A stretch of DNA of 64,000 bases from Agapetus fuscipes. Taxonomy: Eukaryota; Arthropoda; Insecta; Trichoptera; Glossosomatidae. The DNA lies in assembly GCA_951799405.1 (NCBI GenBank), contig OX637339.1:62001-126000 (forward strand), written 5' to 3'. The notes beneath the pieces were generated by a model. That model had not been told where the DNA came from, searched no databases, and saw only the letters and a program-made list of their open reading frames with translations. A program made the position numbers and the translations under genes. Of the stretch, positions 1-9,033 are shown one piece after another. Each line of letters starts with the position of its first letter. The first letter of the stretch is position 1.

Positions 1-215
1 AGAATAATAGAATAAATATTATTAAAAAAACTAGAGAAACTAGTAGAGAGCTTAAATGGCGAAAAAAGAGAAAGCATAGCAATAGATAACACAAGCAAAA
101 AAAGAAAATAGATAAGTAACAGAAAAATGAACAGAGTCATGAAGTAATGGTGTAAAATAACGTAAAAGTAAACAAGCAAGCATAAATAACAATGATAATT
201 TTCACATACTAAAAG
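1..215. other. AT-rich sequence downstream of LINE ORF1
   Basis: A-rich sequence with no long frame. On the minus strand it follows ORF1 and may be the ORF1-ORF2 spacer or the start of ORF2; too little is visible to decide. Confidence 0.3.
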
Positions 216-1226
216 TCATATTCTGTTCAAGTCTTCCTGGCATTTAATGTATATTATAGATGATGCATCATCCTTTCGCATCATAATATTATTATTTCTG
301 ATCCAAGTGTATTTAAACCCCTTGGTTTTAGCCATCTCCCTTGTGTTTGAATACAGTATTTTTGTGGAAAGGATTAAATGTTCATTAATGTAAAAGGGTT
401 TATTTTCAGTTGGAAGCCCTAGGCCAGCCAACTGATTAATCTTTAGTAACCGGCGCCTTCTTGCAGCCGCCACTATGTCCTCCTTCAATTTTCGTGTGGT
501 CAGTTGCAGAATTATGTTCTTTGGCCTCGTGGTGGGCCTTCCAGGAGCCACTCTGTGGACTGCCCTTATGTCTCCTTCATCTATTTTAACGCCTATAAGT
601 TTCCCCAGCTCCATGCTCAAATTGACAAGATTTTCGGTCTTAGACTGGGGAATATTTTGAATCTCGATATTGCAACTACGTGACTGCAGTTCCTGCCTCT
701 GCAAGTCAAGTCGGAGGTTTTCCAGTTTTCCCTGGTACAGTTCCTCCTTCGAATTCCCATCCTTTTCCAATTCTACCACTCTGCTCACCAATCCTGCCAC
801 TTCACTCTTAAGTGAGTCAATGGTCTCAAGTTTAGTTTCAATCTTCTTTATCCTTCCAGAAAATTCATCCAGTTTATCATTCTGGGAACTCATTGACATC
901 CTCAGCGCAGCCATCTCCTCACTAATTGTTTTGACTTCGCTGTGAAGCGAAGAAAGGAGTTTGAGTGCCTCATGAATTCCTTTCAATTCTGATAAAAAAT
1001 CCATATTTTGCACCTGGGCACCATCTAAAGAAACTGCGGTTGAAGAAGAAGAAGAAGCGATATTAATTTTGCAGTCCGCACATTTCCAATTCTTTTTCTT
1101 CTCTGTGCTCAATTTTCGAAAATTTATTTCAGTAGTACCTGCACACATGTAGTGTAAAAATGAATCACATTTTCCACAATTCACGCCATCAGCAACGACA
1201 TCTGTGCAGACTTTGCAGGATTTCAT
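216..1226 (-). CDS. LINE ORF1 protein (PHD finger, coiled coil, FP25K/RRM-like domain)
   Basis: An open frame of about 336 residues; I start it at the ATG at 1226 because the zinc finger begins two residues later, although the frame stays open upstream. The N-terminus (about residues 3-50) has a Cys4-His-Cys3 PHD-type pattern. A long Glu/Lys/Leu-rich coiled coil follows (about 80-185). The C-terminal half (IEIQNIP, DIRAVHRV, NEHLI) looks like the RNA-binding domain shared by CR1/Jockey-type LINE ORF1 proteins and the baculovirus FP25K family. Known role: an RNA-binding chaperone that packages LINE RNA. No frame break is visible. ORF2 would lie to the left, beyond base 1, so the element is only partly in view. 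A domesticated host gene is less likely but not excluded. Confidence 0.75.
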   Translation of the reverse strand: MKSCKVCTDVVADGVNCGKCDSFLHYMCAGTTEINFRKLSTEKKKNWKCADCKINIASSSSSTAVSLDGAQVQNMDFLSELKGIHEALKLLSSLHSEVKTISEEMAALRMSMSSQNDKLDEFSGRIKKIETKLETIDSLKSEVAGLVSRVVELEKDGNSKEELYQGKLENLRLDLQRQELQSRSCNIEIQNIPQSKTENLVNLSMELGKLIGVKIDEGDIRAVHRVAPGRPTTRPKNIILQLTTRKLKEDIVAAARRRRLLKINQLAGLGLPTENKPFYINEHLILSTKILYSNTREMAKTKGFKYTWIRNNNIMMRKDDASSIIYIKCQEDLNRI

Positions 1227-1377
1227 ATTTATGTTTCTTGATTCAATCAATAGATTATATAATATATACTTGCAGCAAATTGCACAAATTTGTATGCAAA
1301 CAAATTTGTACACACATCTTTCATCCGATATCATCACTATAATCTATAATCTAAGTAGAAAAGATATATCTAATCTA

Positions 1378-1622
1378 ATCTAATCTAAGTTGCAAAGATA
1401 TGTAACATTGGGGATTCAAATTACATGCATTCTCACAAGCAGACACGTATAAATTCGCGCTTGAGCATGCCGCATGTGAATTTACAACATAAAACCAAAT
1501 CTCAAATGGACATACACCCTGCAACTCCTGCCGTCCTTCCCTGAAACAGGGGTGGCATTGGCAAAGTGAACCACTTTTACAGAATGGGTGGTCAACCGCA
1601 TACCAACCATAGGTGGTCATCC
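1378..1622 (-). repeat. LINE 3'-tail repeat (family T), copy 1
   Basis: One of about 20 copies of a 240-260 bp repeat. On its sense strand it opens near GACTTATAGGTTGGTATGAG, carries GGTTCACTTTGCCAATGTC and a CCCTGTTTCAGGGAA mini-palindrome, and ends in a TTAGAT/ATTATAG microsatellite. The copy at 56918-57592 shows this is the 3' UTR of a LINE whose ORF2 C-terminus lies directly upstream, so most copies are 5'-truncated LINE insertions or SINEs sharing that tail. Confidence 0.8.
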
Positions 1623-1795
1623 GATATCATTACAAAAACTACAAATAGTCTAAAATGTAAAAACAATCATGAGTCACATTATATCATATTTTGTGTCTGT
1701 AACAATTATAATCCTGTGTCTTATTTGCTTACCCAATATATCTATAACCTAAGTTGCGAATATATATTAATATTAAATGCATTTACACACTCATA

Positions 1796-1925
1796 CATGA
1801 TGAATGTTGAAGAGATGAAAGAGATATGCAAGGACCAATGGCAAGGACAGAAAAAAGTAGAGACGCATGAGGTACCGGCCAGCCCTAGTGGAACGGCGGC
1901 CTCATTTACGCATGCTGCATGAGTA
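1796..1925 (+). pseudogene. LINE ORF2 C-terminal remnant
   Basis: The stretch around ATGAATGTTGAAGAGATGAA followed by a sequence resembling KEICKDR..W matches the last residues of the LINE ORF2 fragments at 46815-47112 and 57263-57568. Decayed and non-coding now. The rest of 1623-2225 is AT-rich intron in which I see nothing else. Confidence 0.5.
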
Positions 1926-2225
1926 CCTACTTCTCAAATAAAAACCTTATAAGTATAATAATTTTAACTGAAGATGATAGTCAGCTATCGAAAACGTTAT
2001 TGCAATGTACTCATGTAAAGTGGTTTAAAACACCGTTTAACTTTTGTTTGTTTTTCTGAAAATAATTGTATATTTCTTAAATATATAATTCAATTATTTT
2101 TTAATAATAAATAAACATCTATTTGTGTAAAATAAATTCCCTTAAAATAAATAATTGCAGTTCAATTAAAAGAGAACCCAGTAAAAATATAACAAGTGAT
2201 TGAAGAAATATGTTAGTGCAGTGAC

Positions 2226-2434
2226 CTGTATGCGTCCCTGTCCGTGCATGCAGCTGTCCCCCTCGGCCATGAGCACGTTGTTGAGCTTGAGCAGGAGCGT
2301 GTAGCCCGGAGAGGCAAGCAGCCTCAGGGATAGGTCGGCAGATGCGGGGGGAGGCAGCGGGAAGTTCAGGTGGCGCAGGTCGCCCGTGGTGGTGTTGCTC
2401 AGCTCCACCACCAGCTCCTCGCCGAGGTGGCTCA
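2226..2434 (-). CDS. Host gene exon: N-terminal half of a fourth CUB-like domain
   Basis: The acceptor is TGTTCCAG just above 2434 and the donor is CAG/GTCACT just below 2226. The first two bases complete the Val codon left open by the exon at 2949-3161, and the exon ends on a codon boundary. The residues run from SHLGEELVVELSN through PGYTLLLKLNNVLM to GDSCMHGQGRIQ, which follows a CUB pattern: strand, PPxxY-like turn, PGY, hydrophobic strand, acidic loop, Cys. Only one cysteine is visible, so this may be a degenerate CUB. The exon is far more GC-rich than the surrounding intron. The gene continues left, with no stop here. Confidence 0.8.
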
Positions 2435-2948
2435 CTGGAACATGGACGAAACGTCAGGAAACTGAGCTGGTTGTGGCATACAGATTGAGAAGTTGTGATT
2501 TAACGTTGGATGGCTGTTCTAGGGCACGCAGGAAATCTTTGACAACGACAGAAGGACCTGATATGGTACAGGAAGAAGAAGCTCCCTCATGGCTGGCAAA
2601 ACTTCAATGCTGTTTAGATGATTTCAGTTATGACTCCTAAAAGCGCTACATCAAGCGTCTGTTAAGGGCTGTAAGTCTGCCTGGTGGCACTTTGTTGATT
2701 CTCTTCTAGGCCTACTTTGCTGTTTACCAGGTCATAGAAACCAAAAGGGTGAACACCTCCAATCTGCAAACATGAACTTTGGGGTAGCTGAGCCGATTGC
2801 CTGCAACAAGCTTCCCATTGATTTGCGAATGAATCAACCCATTGGCATCTTCAGAAGAGGATTAAAGAAAATACTGCACGCAAAGAGCAATGACGATGGT
2901 AAAAAATCGTTAAATGCACCACAGGAAAGGAGTCATCCATCATCTCAC
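2435..2948 (-). other. Short host intron
   Basis: 514-bp intron between two GC-rich exons. I see no gene or recognisable repeat in it. Confidence 0.6.
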
Positions 2949-3161
2949 CTATCTTGTAGTCTGCAGAGAAGCCGCCACCCTGAGGCTGGTCCCCCGTGAG
3001 CAGGCGCAGCGTGAGGGACTCCGCGGAGGACAGATAGGCGCCATCAGCCAGTCTGCCTGGTGAGGAGAAGGGGCGCAGAGGAGGACCTGCATCCAGCTGC
3101 ACCTCTAGGGACGCACTGCCTTCCACGGAGAAGGACGTGATCTCCAGCCACACGCGCTTGC
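2949..3161 (-). CDS. Host gene exon: C-terminal part of the third CUB domain
   Basis: Acceptor ATTTCCCAG above 3161; donor ATAG/GTGAG below 2949. It joins the exon at 3716-4010 in frame through a split Gly codon, giving APPG-KRVWLEITSFSVEG across the junction, a standard CUB core strand. It continues through LEVQLDAG, GRLADGAYLSSAESLTLRLLTGD and GGGFSADYKI, the last being the closing GFxxxY-type strand of a CUB domain. The Cys pair and the YD motif of classical calcium-binding CUB domains are missing from this copy, so calcium binding is doubtful. Confidence 0.85.
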
Positions 3162-3715
3162 CTGGGAAATAATACACAACATTAGTAAGCTGAACCGATC
3201 CAGCTTCCTTCTTCGAACATCTGAGATGAAAGAACCGTAGACTATAGCAGAGTAGTTTCTCAAGAACAGGGTCAGAAAGGTTAGAATTCTTCGTCTTTTT
3301 CTTGTCGTCAATTGTCTCCAACTGTCAATTCTATCCACGTGGTCTTTAAAGGAACAAAGTGGATAGGAGAAGTACCATCGCCTCTTCCTGCCCCATCTCA
3401 CGATGTCCTATGCCTGACAGGTCTCTATTGCTTAAGAGTTGGTATGTCGATGTTATGGTCTATTACCAGATAAAGCGTTGGCACTCGAATTAGCGTTTTT
3501 GAAAGAAGTGCAAGTTCCTGTTCCACCGTATCCCATTGAAGATAACTTGAATCCTGATTCTGAATTAGGTAGTTATGAATTCATATTCATTCAATAATGA
3601 ATTATGAATAGATGATGTTCATACCTGTTACTGGCCAGGCAAAAATGAGTAGGTGAATTATAATCCTTTTCACAAAATTATTTTTACAATAATATATTCA
3701 TGATTGAGGTGTTAC
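3162..3715 (-). other. Short host intron
   Basis: 554-bp AT-rich intron. No repeat or gene recognised. Confidence 0.6.
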
Positions 3716-4010
3716 CTGGTGGCGCTACTATGGTGTACTCGCAGCTGAGGTGCGGCAGCAGGAAGTGCGGCCAGTTGGGGCTCCTGAGCGCGCCGCTGCT
3801 GGCCGTGAGCACGTGGCGCGGGCACGCCGCCACGTCCACAGCACGCCAGCGCGCGCTGAAGCCCGCGCCCGCGTGCGAGGCGTCCGCGTGCACCTGCACC
3901 AGGGCCCCGCTGCCCGCGGACACGAAGTCGAAGCGCCGCATGGCCGTATCGTGCGTGCCGCATGCGCGCTTACCGTCAGCCTGCCGCACGCCGTCCACCA
4001 CGCTGACCAC
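3716..4010 (-). CDS. Host gene exon: end of CUB 2 and start of CUB 3
   Basis: Acceptor GCTCACCAG above 4010; donor CCAG/GTAACA below 3716. It joins the exon at 21964-22622 on a codon boundary, giving YDYVE-VVSVVDG, a textbook CUB strand. The first half completes CUB 2 (KRACGTHDTAMRRFDF, then HAGAGFSARW). The second half opens CUB 3 (CPRHVLTASSGALRSPNWP, then LSCEYTIVAPPG). The exon is very GC-rich, about 70% by eye, against AT-rich introns; the long open frames on the other strand here are by-products of that composition. The preceding intron was enlarged by the nested retrotransposons. Confidence 0.9.
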
Positions 4011-4299
4011 CTGGTGAGCGTGAACAGTCAATACCAAATGTGTACAACAGGGACTATCGAATACAGAATATTGTTGATACTCTTAGAACTAATCATCATG
4101 GATGTATGAATTATGTAAGCTTTCTGTGATTGTCAGAGTAGTACTGATGGACTGGAGAAAGGCAGTCATTGCCCCCATAAAGGTAGAGTCGAAAAAGACC
4201 TATTCATAGAATGTGCAGTGATTTTAATAAATATTTTAATGATTTAGATTTGTTTAATAAGGGGAAATACTCCTTTAGGGGGGACTTGATGAAAACTAT

Positions 4300-4668
4300 A
4301 TATAAAATGTCTTTTACACCCAGTTTATAGGTGCTGATTGGGCTTTTTGTTCTTCTTTTTTATTCTTCTCTTTTTTCTTCTTTAACTTTTACATTCTTAT
4401 GTTTTTCTTTGTTTACTCTTCTTGTTTCTCCTTGTTATTTTTGTTATTTTTGTTTCTTTTACTAATTTTATTACTTTTGAATTTTGACTTCCTCTACTTC
4501 TTTTATATTTTTATGTCAGCTACATTAAATTTAAAATATATATGTGGGAAATTTTTAAGGATGTAGGCATTTTAAATTATATGTATCCACTTTTTTGTTT
4601 ATTGCAACTGTGTCTGTATCTGTTTTTTCTCCTAATAAAGTAAAATAAAAATAAAAATAAAAGACTTC
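4300..4668 (+). repeat. T-rich LINE-like 3' end with A-rich tail
   Basis: A pyrimidine-rich run (TTCTTCTTTT type) is followed by CTGTGTCTGTATC, a T-run, CCTAATAAAG and an AAATAAAAATAAAAATAAAA tail. This resembles the 3' end of a LINE on the plus strand, similar in layout to 24260-24623. No coding part was seen. 4011-4299 shows nothing recognisable. Confidence 0.4.
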
Positions 4669-4762
4669 AGACTGAGTATAACTGGGAAAGTTTTTGTAAC
4701 GGGATTAATAAGAACGTGAATTTTGTGTAAATCTTACCTCAATTGCGTAAATCTAAACGCAA

Positions 4763-5086
4763 CGCAACTAAGCTACACATATAGTGTAACTTCTTGCCGC
4801 GTTATCCCCGAAGGGGTCGCATGTGGCGAGTTGAACCTATTTATTTTTACAGGTAAGGGGGCCGGCCTTACGCCAACCACTTCAGTTGAAGTGGGGGTTT
4901 CCCAGCTCCCGAGGGGGCTGGTACTCATTTCTTGTGAAGGCTGAGTAAACCTTGCCGGTATTTTTGTTAAGGGTTTTGAAATAAACACTGAAAATAGGAA
5001 ATCATTTCTGACACCCTCCTCGGTGGGACTCGAACCCGAGCTCACGGGGTAAAATGCAAGCACTCCAACTGAGCTATCGACCGGAC
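4763..5086 (-). repeat. SINE-A (tRNA-derived), nearly complete copy
   Basis: The sense strand starts at 5086 with a tRNA-like head: an A-box-like TAGCTCAGTTGG and a B-box-like GGTTCGA(A/G)TCC 25-30 bases later. A body of about 230 bp follows with the recurrent words AAATAAACAC, TTACTCAGCC(T/C)TCAC, GAACCAGCC, AACTGAAGTGG, GTAAAAATAAATAGGTT and ACACTATATGTGTAGCTT. The spacing fits an internal RNA polymerase III promoter. More than 12 copies or fragments occur in this window. Confidence 0.8.
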
Positions 5087-6509
5087 TAAAATGTATTAAA
5101 TTTAAGACTGTACTTTTAGAAATGTGATTTAATTTCATTAGTGTTCACGATTTACGCAACGCAGTAAGTTTACGCATTATCTTTAACTCGTGATACTGAA
5201 TAGTAACCGTAACCAGCCAATTAAAAACATGTTACACTTAGCCACCTGATGTTCGTAATACATAAATGTAAGGCTTTTACGAAGAGTATGTGTACCTACT
5301 AACTTAATAAGTTAAAAATTAAGACAGCGTTACTCAGATATTAAGCGTTGATGACAACAGACTTTTTAAGTCTTTTTTACGATTGTTTCCGATCAAAAAC
5401 TTTTTTTTGTTTTCCTTCACTACTCAAATAATGAAGAAAAATATTTGTCCTTTATTTGAAAATAAATGCACGGCTAACGAGTATACTTCACAACTATAAA
5501 TCTCTGTAAGTCACGTAGCTTACAGTAGAGAGTTGCAATGTTGCACAAAGCAATATCAAGTAATTATCGTTCTAGTGGAACCTTCTACAGGAGCATACAG
5601 CATCGCATACTTTGTATCGTGATTAACAACAGCTGTAGGGAACTCTCAGCCACTCCTCGTTCCAGCCTTGTGCTACTTGCATACAACAAAGATAACGAAA
5701 GACAGGACCAGGAGTGAGAGATGCTTTGAACGTTTAGTTGGATCATAAAGTGCACAGCAGAAATTACTGGTACAAGAGAGAACAGGGCGAGAGTGGGTCG
5801 AATCTGACTGTAGGTATGTATTGGAAGCGAGACTAAAAAGTGATTGGAGTTGAAAGTGTAGTGCAAAAAATAAATAAAACGATTATAGCAGAACTTTTGA
5901 GCGACAAAAATGAGAATCTCATGAGAAAATATGAAAATTATCATGGAGTTCATACATCATGGGGAGTTGCTTCAGGAAACTAGGTACAAGAGCTTAGGTT
6001 GCATTATAATTATAGCTTAGTTGAGCTTTTTATTTGGCTGCTTGAGACTGTAAATTTTACATTTTTTATAAATATTTGGAAATCTACTAGAAGTGAATTG
6101 GTAGTAGATACTATACTATTTCCGAAACAATAAGGAAAACTTTTCTCTAATTCAAATTCATATAATTGTAATACTGTCACAATGTGTTTATTTTGTTGAT
6201 GTTAAGCACCGCACACAACACGCTGTTTGCCCGTTATGCTTAAGTTTAGTTTAAAAGCTCGTCGCGTGTGTTAATCATGTGTGCTCGGCGCATTATTTAC
6301 TTTGCGACTTGGGGCTTAGTTTAGACTTTAGACCAACACGCAAGTGTGTGCGTATGTCGGCCGGAAACTTGGGAAGCGACGCGAGACACTTCACAACTTC
6401 TCACAAAACTTTCAGACATCTCAAACCGCGTAATTAAATGCCACATACGATTAGGGAGATTTCATACACTTATAATGCACCCTTTCATAAAGGTGATCAT
6501 TATTATCAT
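5087..6509. other. Intronic sequence without recognised features
   Basis: AT-rich DNA with only short chance frames. I found no domain-bearing ORF, SINE or terminal repeat here. Confidence 0.4.
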
Positions 6510-6680
6510 CAATAACAGGAAAAACTCTAAGAGATAGAGTTAAGAATGGATGGGTGAAAGACAAATGCATGCTGAAAGAGGATGTGAAAGTAAAGGTGCA
6601 ATCGAATGTGATGAGATGGTTTGGGCATGTGGAAAGAATGGATGATACAATACTTACAAAGTGTGTATACTCGTATTTGT
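6510..6680 (+). pseudogene. LINE ORF2 C-terminal fragment
   Basis: Translates in pieces as RDRVKNGW and NVMRWFGHVERMDD, the hallmark C-terminal end of RTE/Jockey-like LINE ORF2 proteins found at the end of lepidopteran copies. Short and 5'-truncated. Homologous to 58623-58877 and 57263-57568 on the other strand. Confidence 0.7.
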
Positions 6681-6722
6681 TGCTACAAATCATCTAAACT
6701 ACCTGACACTCTTCGCTGCCTT

Positions 6723-6959
6723 AGTTCTTGTTTACCGTATACGCCATTGAGGAAATTTTACATGAGCAATGTTTGCATGTGTACTGAACCACTGTGTCTT
6801 ATAAAAACAAGAAATTTATTTAAAAAATATATAAAAGAACTCTCACATTATCGTGTTTTACGGTTTTTCTTAGCTCAGATTGTGTAGAATTTGATTCATA
6901 AGACAACTGCAAGAAAAAGTCATATTTGACAAGATTGACGTATACGGTAAACAAGAACT
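6723..6959. mobile_element. MITE (family M1) with 21-bp terminal inverted repeats
   Basis: AGTTCTTGTTTACCGTATAC at the left end is repeated in inverted form at the right end. The interior has no coding frame. The interior words ACATGAGCAATGTTT and TGTGTCTTATAAAA recur at 61476-61663, which has related ends (AGTGCTTGTTT). I could not fix the target-site duplication. Confidence 0.7.
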
Positions 6960-7281
6960 GGGTGAGAAAGACTGGATGAGAAGAACTTGTGTAGATTGTT
7001 TTGTACAGTTAAAATTTCTGATTGACAAGAAGAAAAACACTCGAAATTTAATTAAAATAACAATGAAAAAAGCAAAGCACAAACATTAGTTGTTTAGAAG
7101 ATTTAAATTGGCCAACGTTCAGTTTTTGATCGAGAGAGGCTGAGAAAAAGAGAATTTCTAAAAAAATGTATTAATTTTTTAACCTTTGCTACATATCCTA
7201 CAGTTGTAATCTTTGTCTGTGTAGAATTTATATTTGCCCTTGCTTAGAAATAACCCTACAATGGTGGTTAATACAAGAAAA
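6960..7281. other. Intronic sequence without recognised features
   Basis: AT-rich; nothing recognised up to the BEL target-site duplication. Confidence 0.4.
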
Positions 7282-7286
7282 TAACA

Positions 7287-7309
7287 TGGTGACGCGGGGT
7301 GACGGGGGG
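7287..7309 (+). other. Extra 23 bp between the BEL TSD and its 5' LTR
   Basis: The sequence between TAACA and the TG that starts the LTR is a garbled copy of the PPT/LTR-start boundary: it contains TGGTGACGC, GGGGTGAC and the GGGGGG run that precedes the 3' LTR. The 3' end has no such extra DNA. Confidence 0.7.
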
Positions 7310-7905
7310 TGTATGGTGACGCACAATTGAGCGTCATCTGTTTTATTTTTAATTAATTAGTCTAAGAAGCGAATTTCATGTTGGTCTTTCACAATCTGAA
7401 AAAAGTGCGGATAAAAATCGCAAGATGTCGGTATCAACTTTTTTGACATCTGAGCAACGTGAGATTAGCAAGAATTGAAGACTTCCATTTCCGTCGTGTT
7501 CGCAAGTAGACACGTTTTTATATGTCTCTCGACCGATTTGAAATTTATCCGTAACAACCTGTGAGTGAGTGTGATTGTTTTACATATAACTTGCAAGTGT
7601 GGCAGTTTGTGAACAGAGCTCAGCACCACAGGATCCTGAGAAAACGAGCATCATCTTGGACCAGCAGAGCACAATTTGAGGTGAGTGGCGGTCCTTTTGA
7701 TTTTCGCTTCTTTGGTACGGGAAAGTCGTCCAAAATTGAAAGCCACCTATTGAAGGTTGGCTTTTGTTTGAGAGAGAAAATACCATAGGCATTAGATCTG
7801 TGTATTTTATATCTCGCATTGGAGAATACGTTGCAGTTTCTCCATTTGTTGTTTTTTTGTATTTATATACCCCCTGAGGGGCAAAACTTACACCTTGCCC
7901 CTTCA
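7310..7905 (+). repeat. BEL 5' LTR
   Basis: Starts TGTATGGTGACGC and ends CCCCTTCA, so it has TG...CA ends. The same sequence recurs at 21240-21836. The short open frames inside it on both strands are not genes. Confidence 0.95.
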
Positions 7906-8470
7906 AATGGTCCTTCGAACCCCATTTGGTCCTTCGTAACCTTATCGAAACCAGAATGGTTGACATGAAACGGATATTCAAGGATACTGTGTCGATAGTT
8001 AATTGTTAAGAACATAATATGATATGCCTTTGTATTAGAATCTATATTCTAGCATTATTTATATTGTGTACAAAAATTAACGAGTGTCATATATATTTTT
8101 GCTGTATGTAGGTAGTTATTTTTTTTAATAAGTGTTGAATACACAGTAGGTACATATATTTGTTAGTTGCGGAATTAAAACACTGATGATACCTATCCAT
8201 TAGAGATTAGGTATTCATACAGCTGAGCGTTGTCTACAGGTACCTACCTACCTTTGTTTATATTTTTATATAAATGTCATTACAAGTTTGTTATTGTTTT
8301 TTTTTCCATTAGTAAATAAACTATCTGGAGAAAGTAAATTTTGTGATACATACTGACATAAAATAAATTCAACTTTGAGGCAAATCGATTTCTTCTTTCA
8401 GAACTGAAAGTAGGTTTTTTCGATTTTGTTACCGTTTCTTCATTGCTATTGTTTATTTTAAATAGTAAAC
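7906..8470 (+). other. BEL leader with candidate primer-binding site
   Basis: TGGTCCTTCGAACC begins two bases after the LTR, where a tRNA primer-binding site is expected (TGG complements the tRNA CCA end); I cannot name the tRNA. The remaining leader is AT-rich up to the Gag ATG. Confidence 0.5.
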
Positions 8471-8547
8471 ATGGCGGATGCTTTAACAAGAACTTTGGTT
8501 ATATTGAAAGAGAAACAAAAGGTTTATTTTGAAAGAATAAATAATTT
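8471..8547 (+). pseudogene. BEL Gag, first 25 codons (cut by the gypsy insertion)
   Basis: An ATG in a good context (AAACATGGCG) opens a frame that runs into the gypsy LTR. The same frame resumes after the second copy of the ATTT target site at 15825, so this is the 5' piece of the Gag reading frame. The interruption removes any chance of a normal Gag from this copy. Confidence 0.85.
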
Positions 8548-9021
8548 TGTTACGAAATTAGGGTTCAATTGTCTTCAAATTAAAAATACATAGGTCTTCT
8601 TCAATAGTTATTTATTTTACACAGTTACAAAATTTATTTTCACACTACTTTCTCGATTATTCCACTTGGTTTTGGTTCACTGATCAGATGACTTCGATGT
8701 GTTTGTAAGTCTCTATGATACTGGCCCGCTCTGCAGGCCATTCGCACCTTTATACTCTTCAGAGCAGTATGATCCAGAACTAAAGTCGCCAGACGGTTCC
8801 AGAGTAATTATTACTTCTCGACGCTTCACGTACTACCTAGAGATACAACCAAAATCCTACCTACAAATGTAACACAGTATTCCTATAATTATAACAAATA
8901 CCTACTTAGCCTAGAGAATTCTACACTTATACATAATTATCGATCTTACCTACCAATACTTTTGAGGATTCTTATAACTATAACTACCCATACTTATTTC
9001 AATATTTATATTTACATAACA
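8548..9021 (-). repeat. Gypsy 3' LTR
   Basis: On the minus strand it starts TGTTATGTAAATA and ends TTTCGTAACA. Same length and, as far as I can read, same sequence as 15347-15820. Related solo LTRs lie at 51059-51547, 37189-37618 and 47932-48347. Confidence 0.95.
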
Positions 9022-9033
9022 CTACCCCCCACC
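9022..9033 (-). promoter_or_regulatory. Gypsy polypurine tract overlapping the Pol stop
   Basis: GGTGGGGGGTAG on the minus strand directly touches the 3' LTR. It is the expected plus-strand primer. The same bases encode the last Gly residues and the TAG stop of Pol, so the coding region runs right up to the LTR. Confidence 0.85.

Noticed and set aside
3700..4109. Long plus-strand frames of 105 and 119 residues
   Set aside because: They are shadows of the GC-rich minus-strand CUB exon, which has splice sites and domain motifs.
7561..7981. Identical short frames at 7561-7788 and 21492-21719, and the minus-strand frame at 7580
   Set aside because: They lie in the BEL LTRs and are duplicates of the same non-coding sequence.
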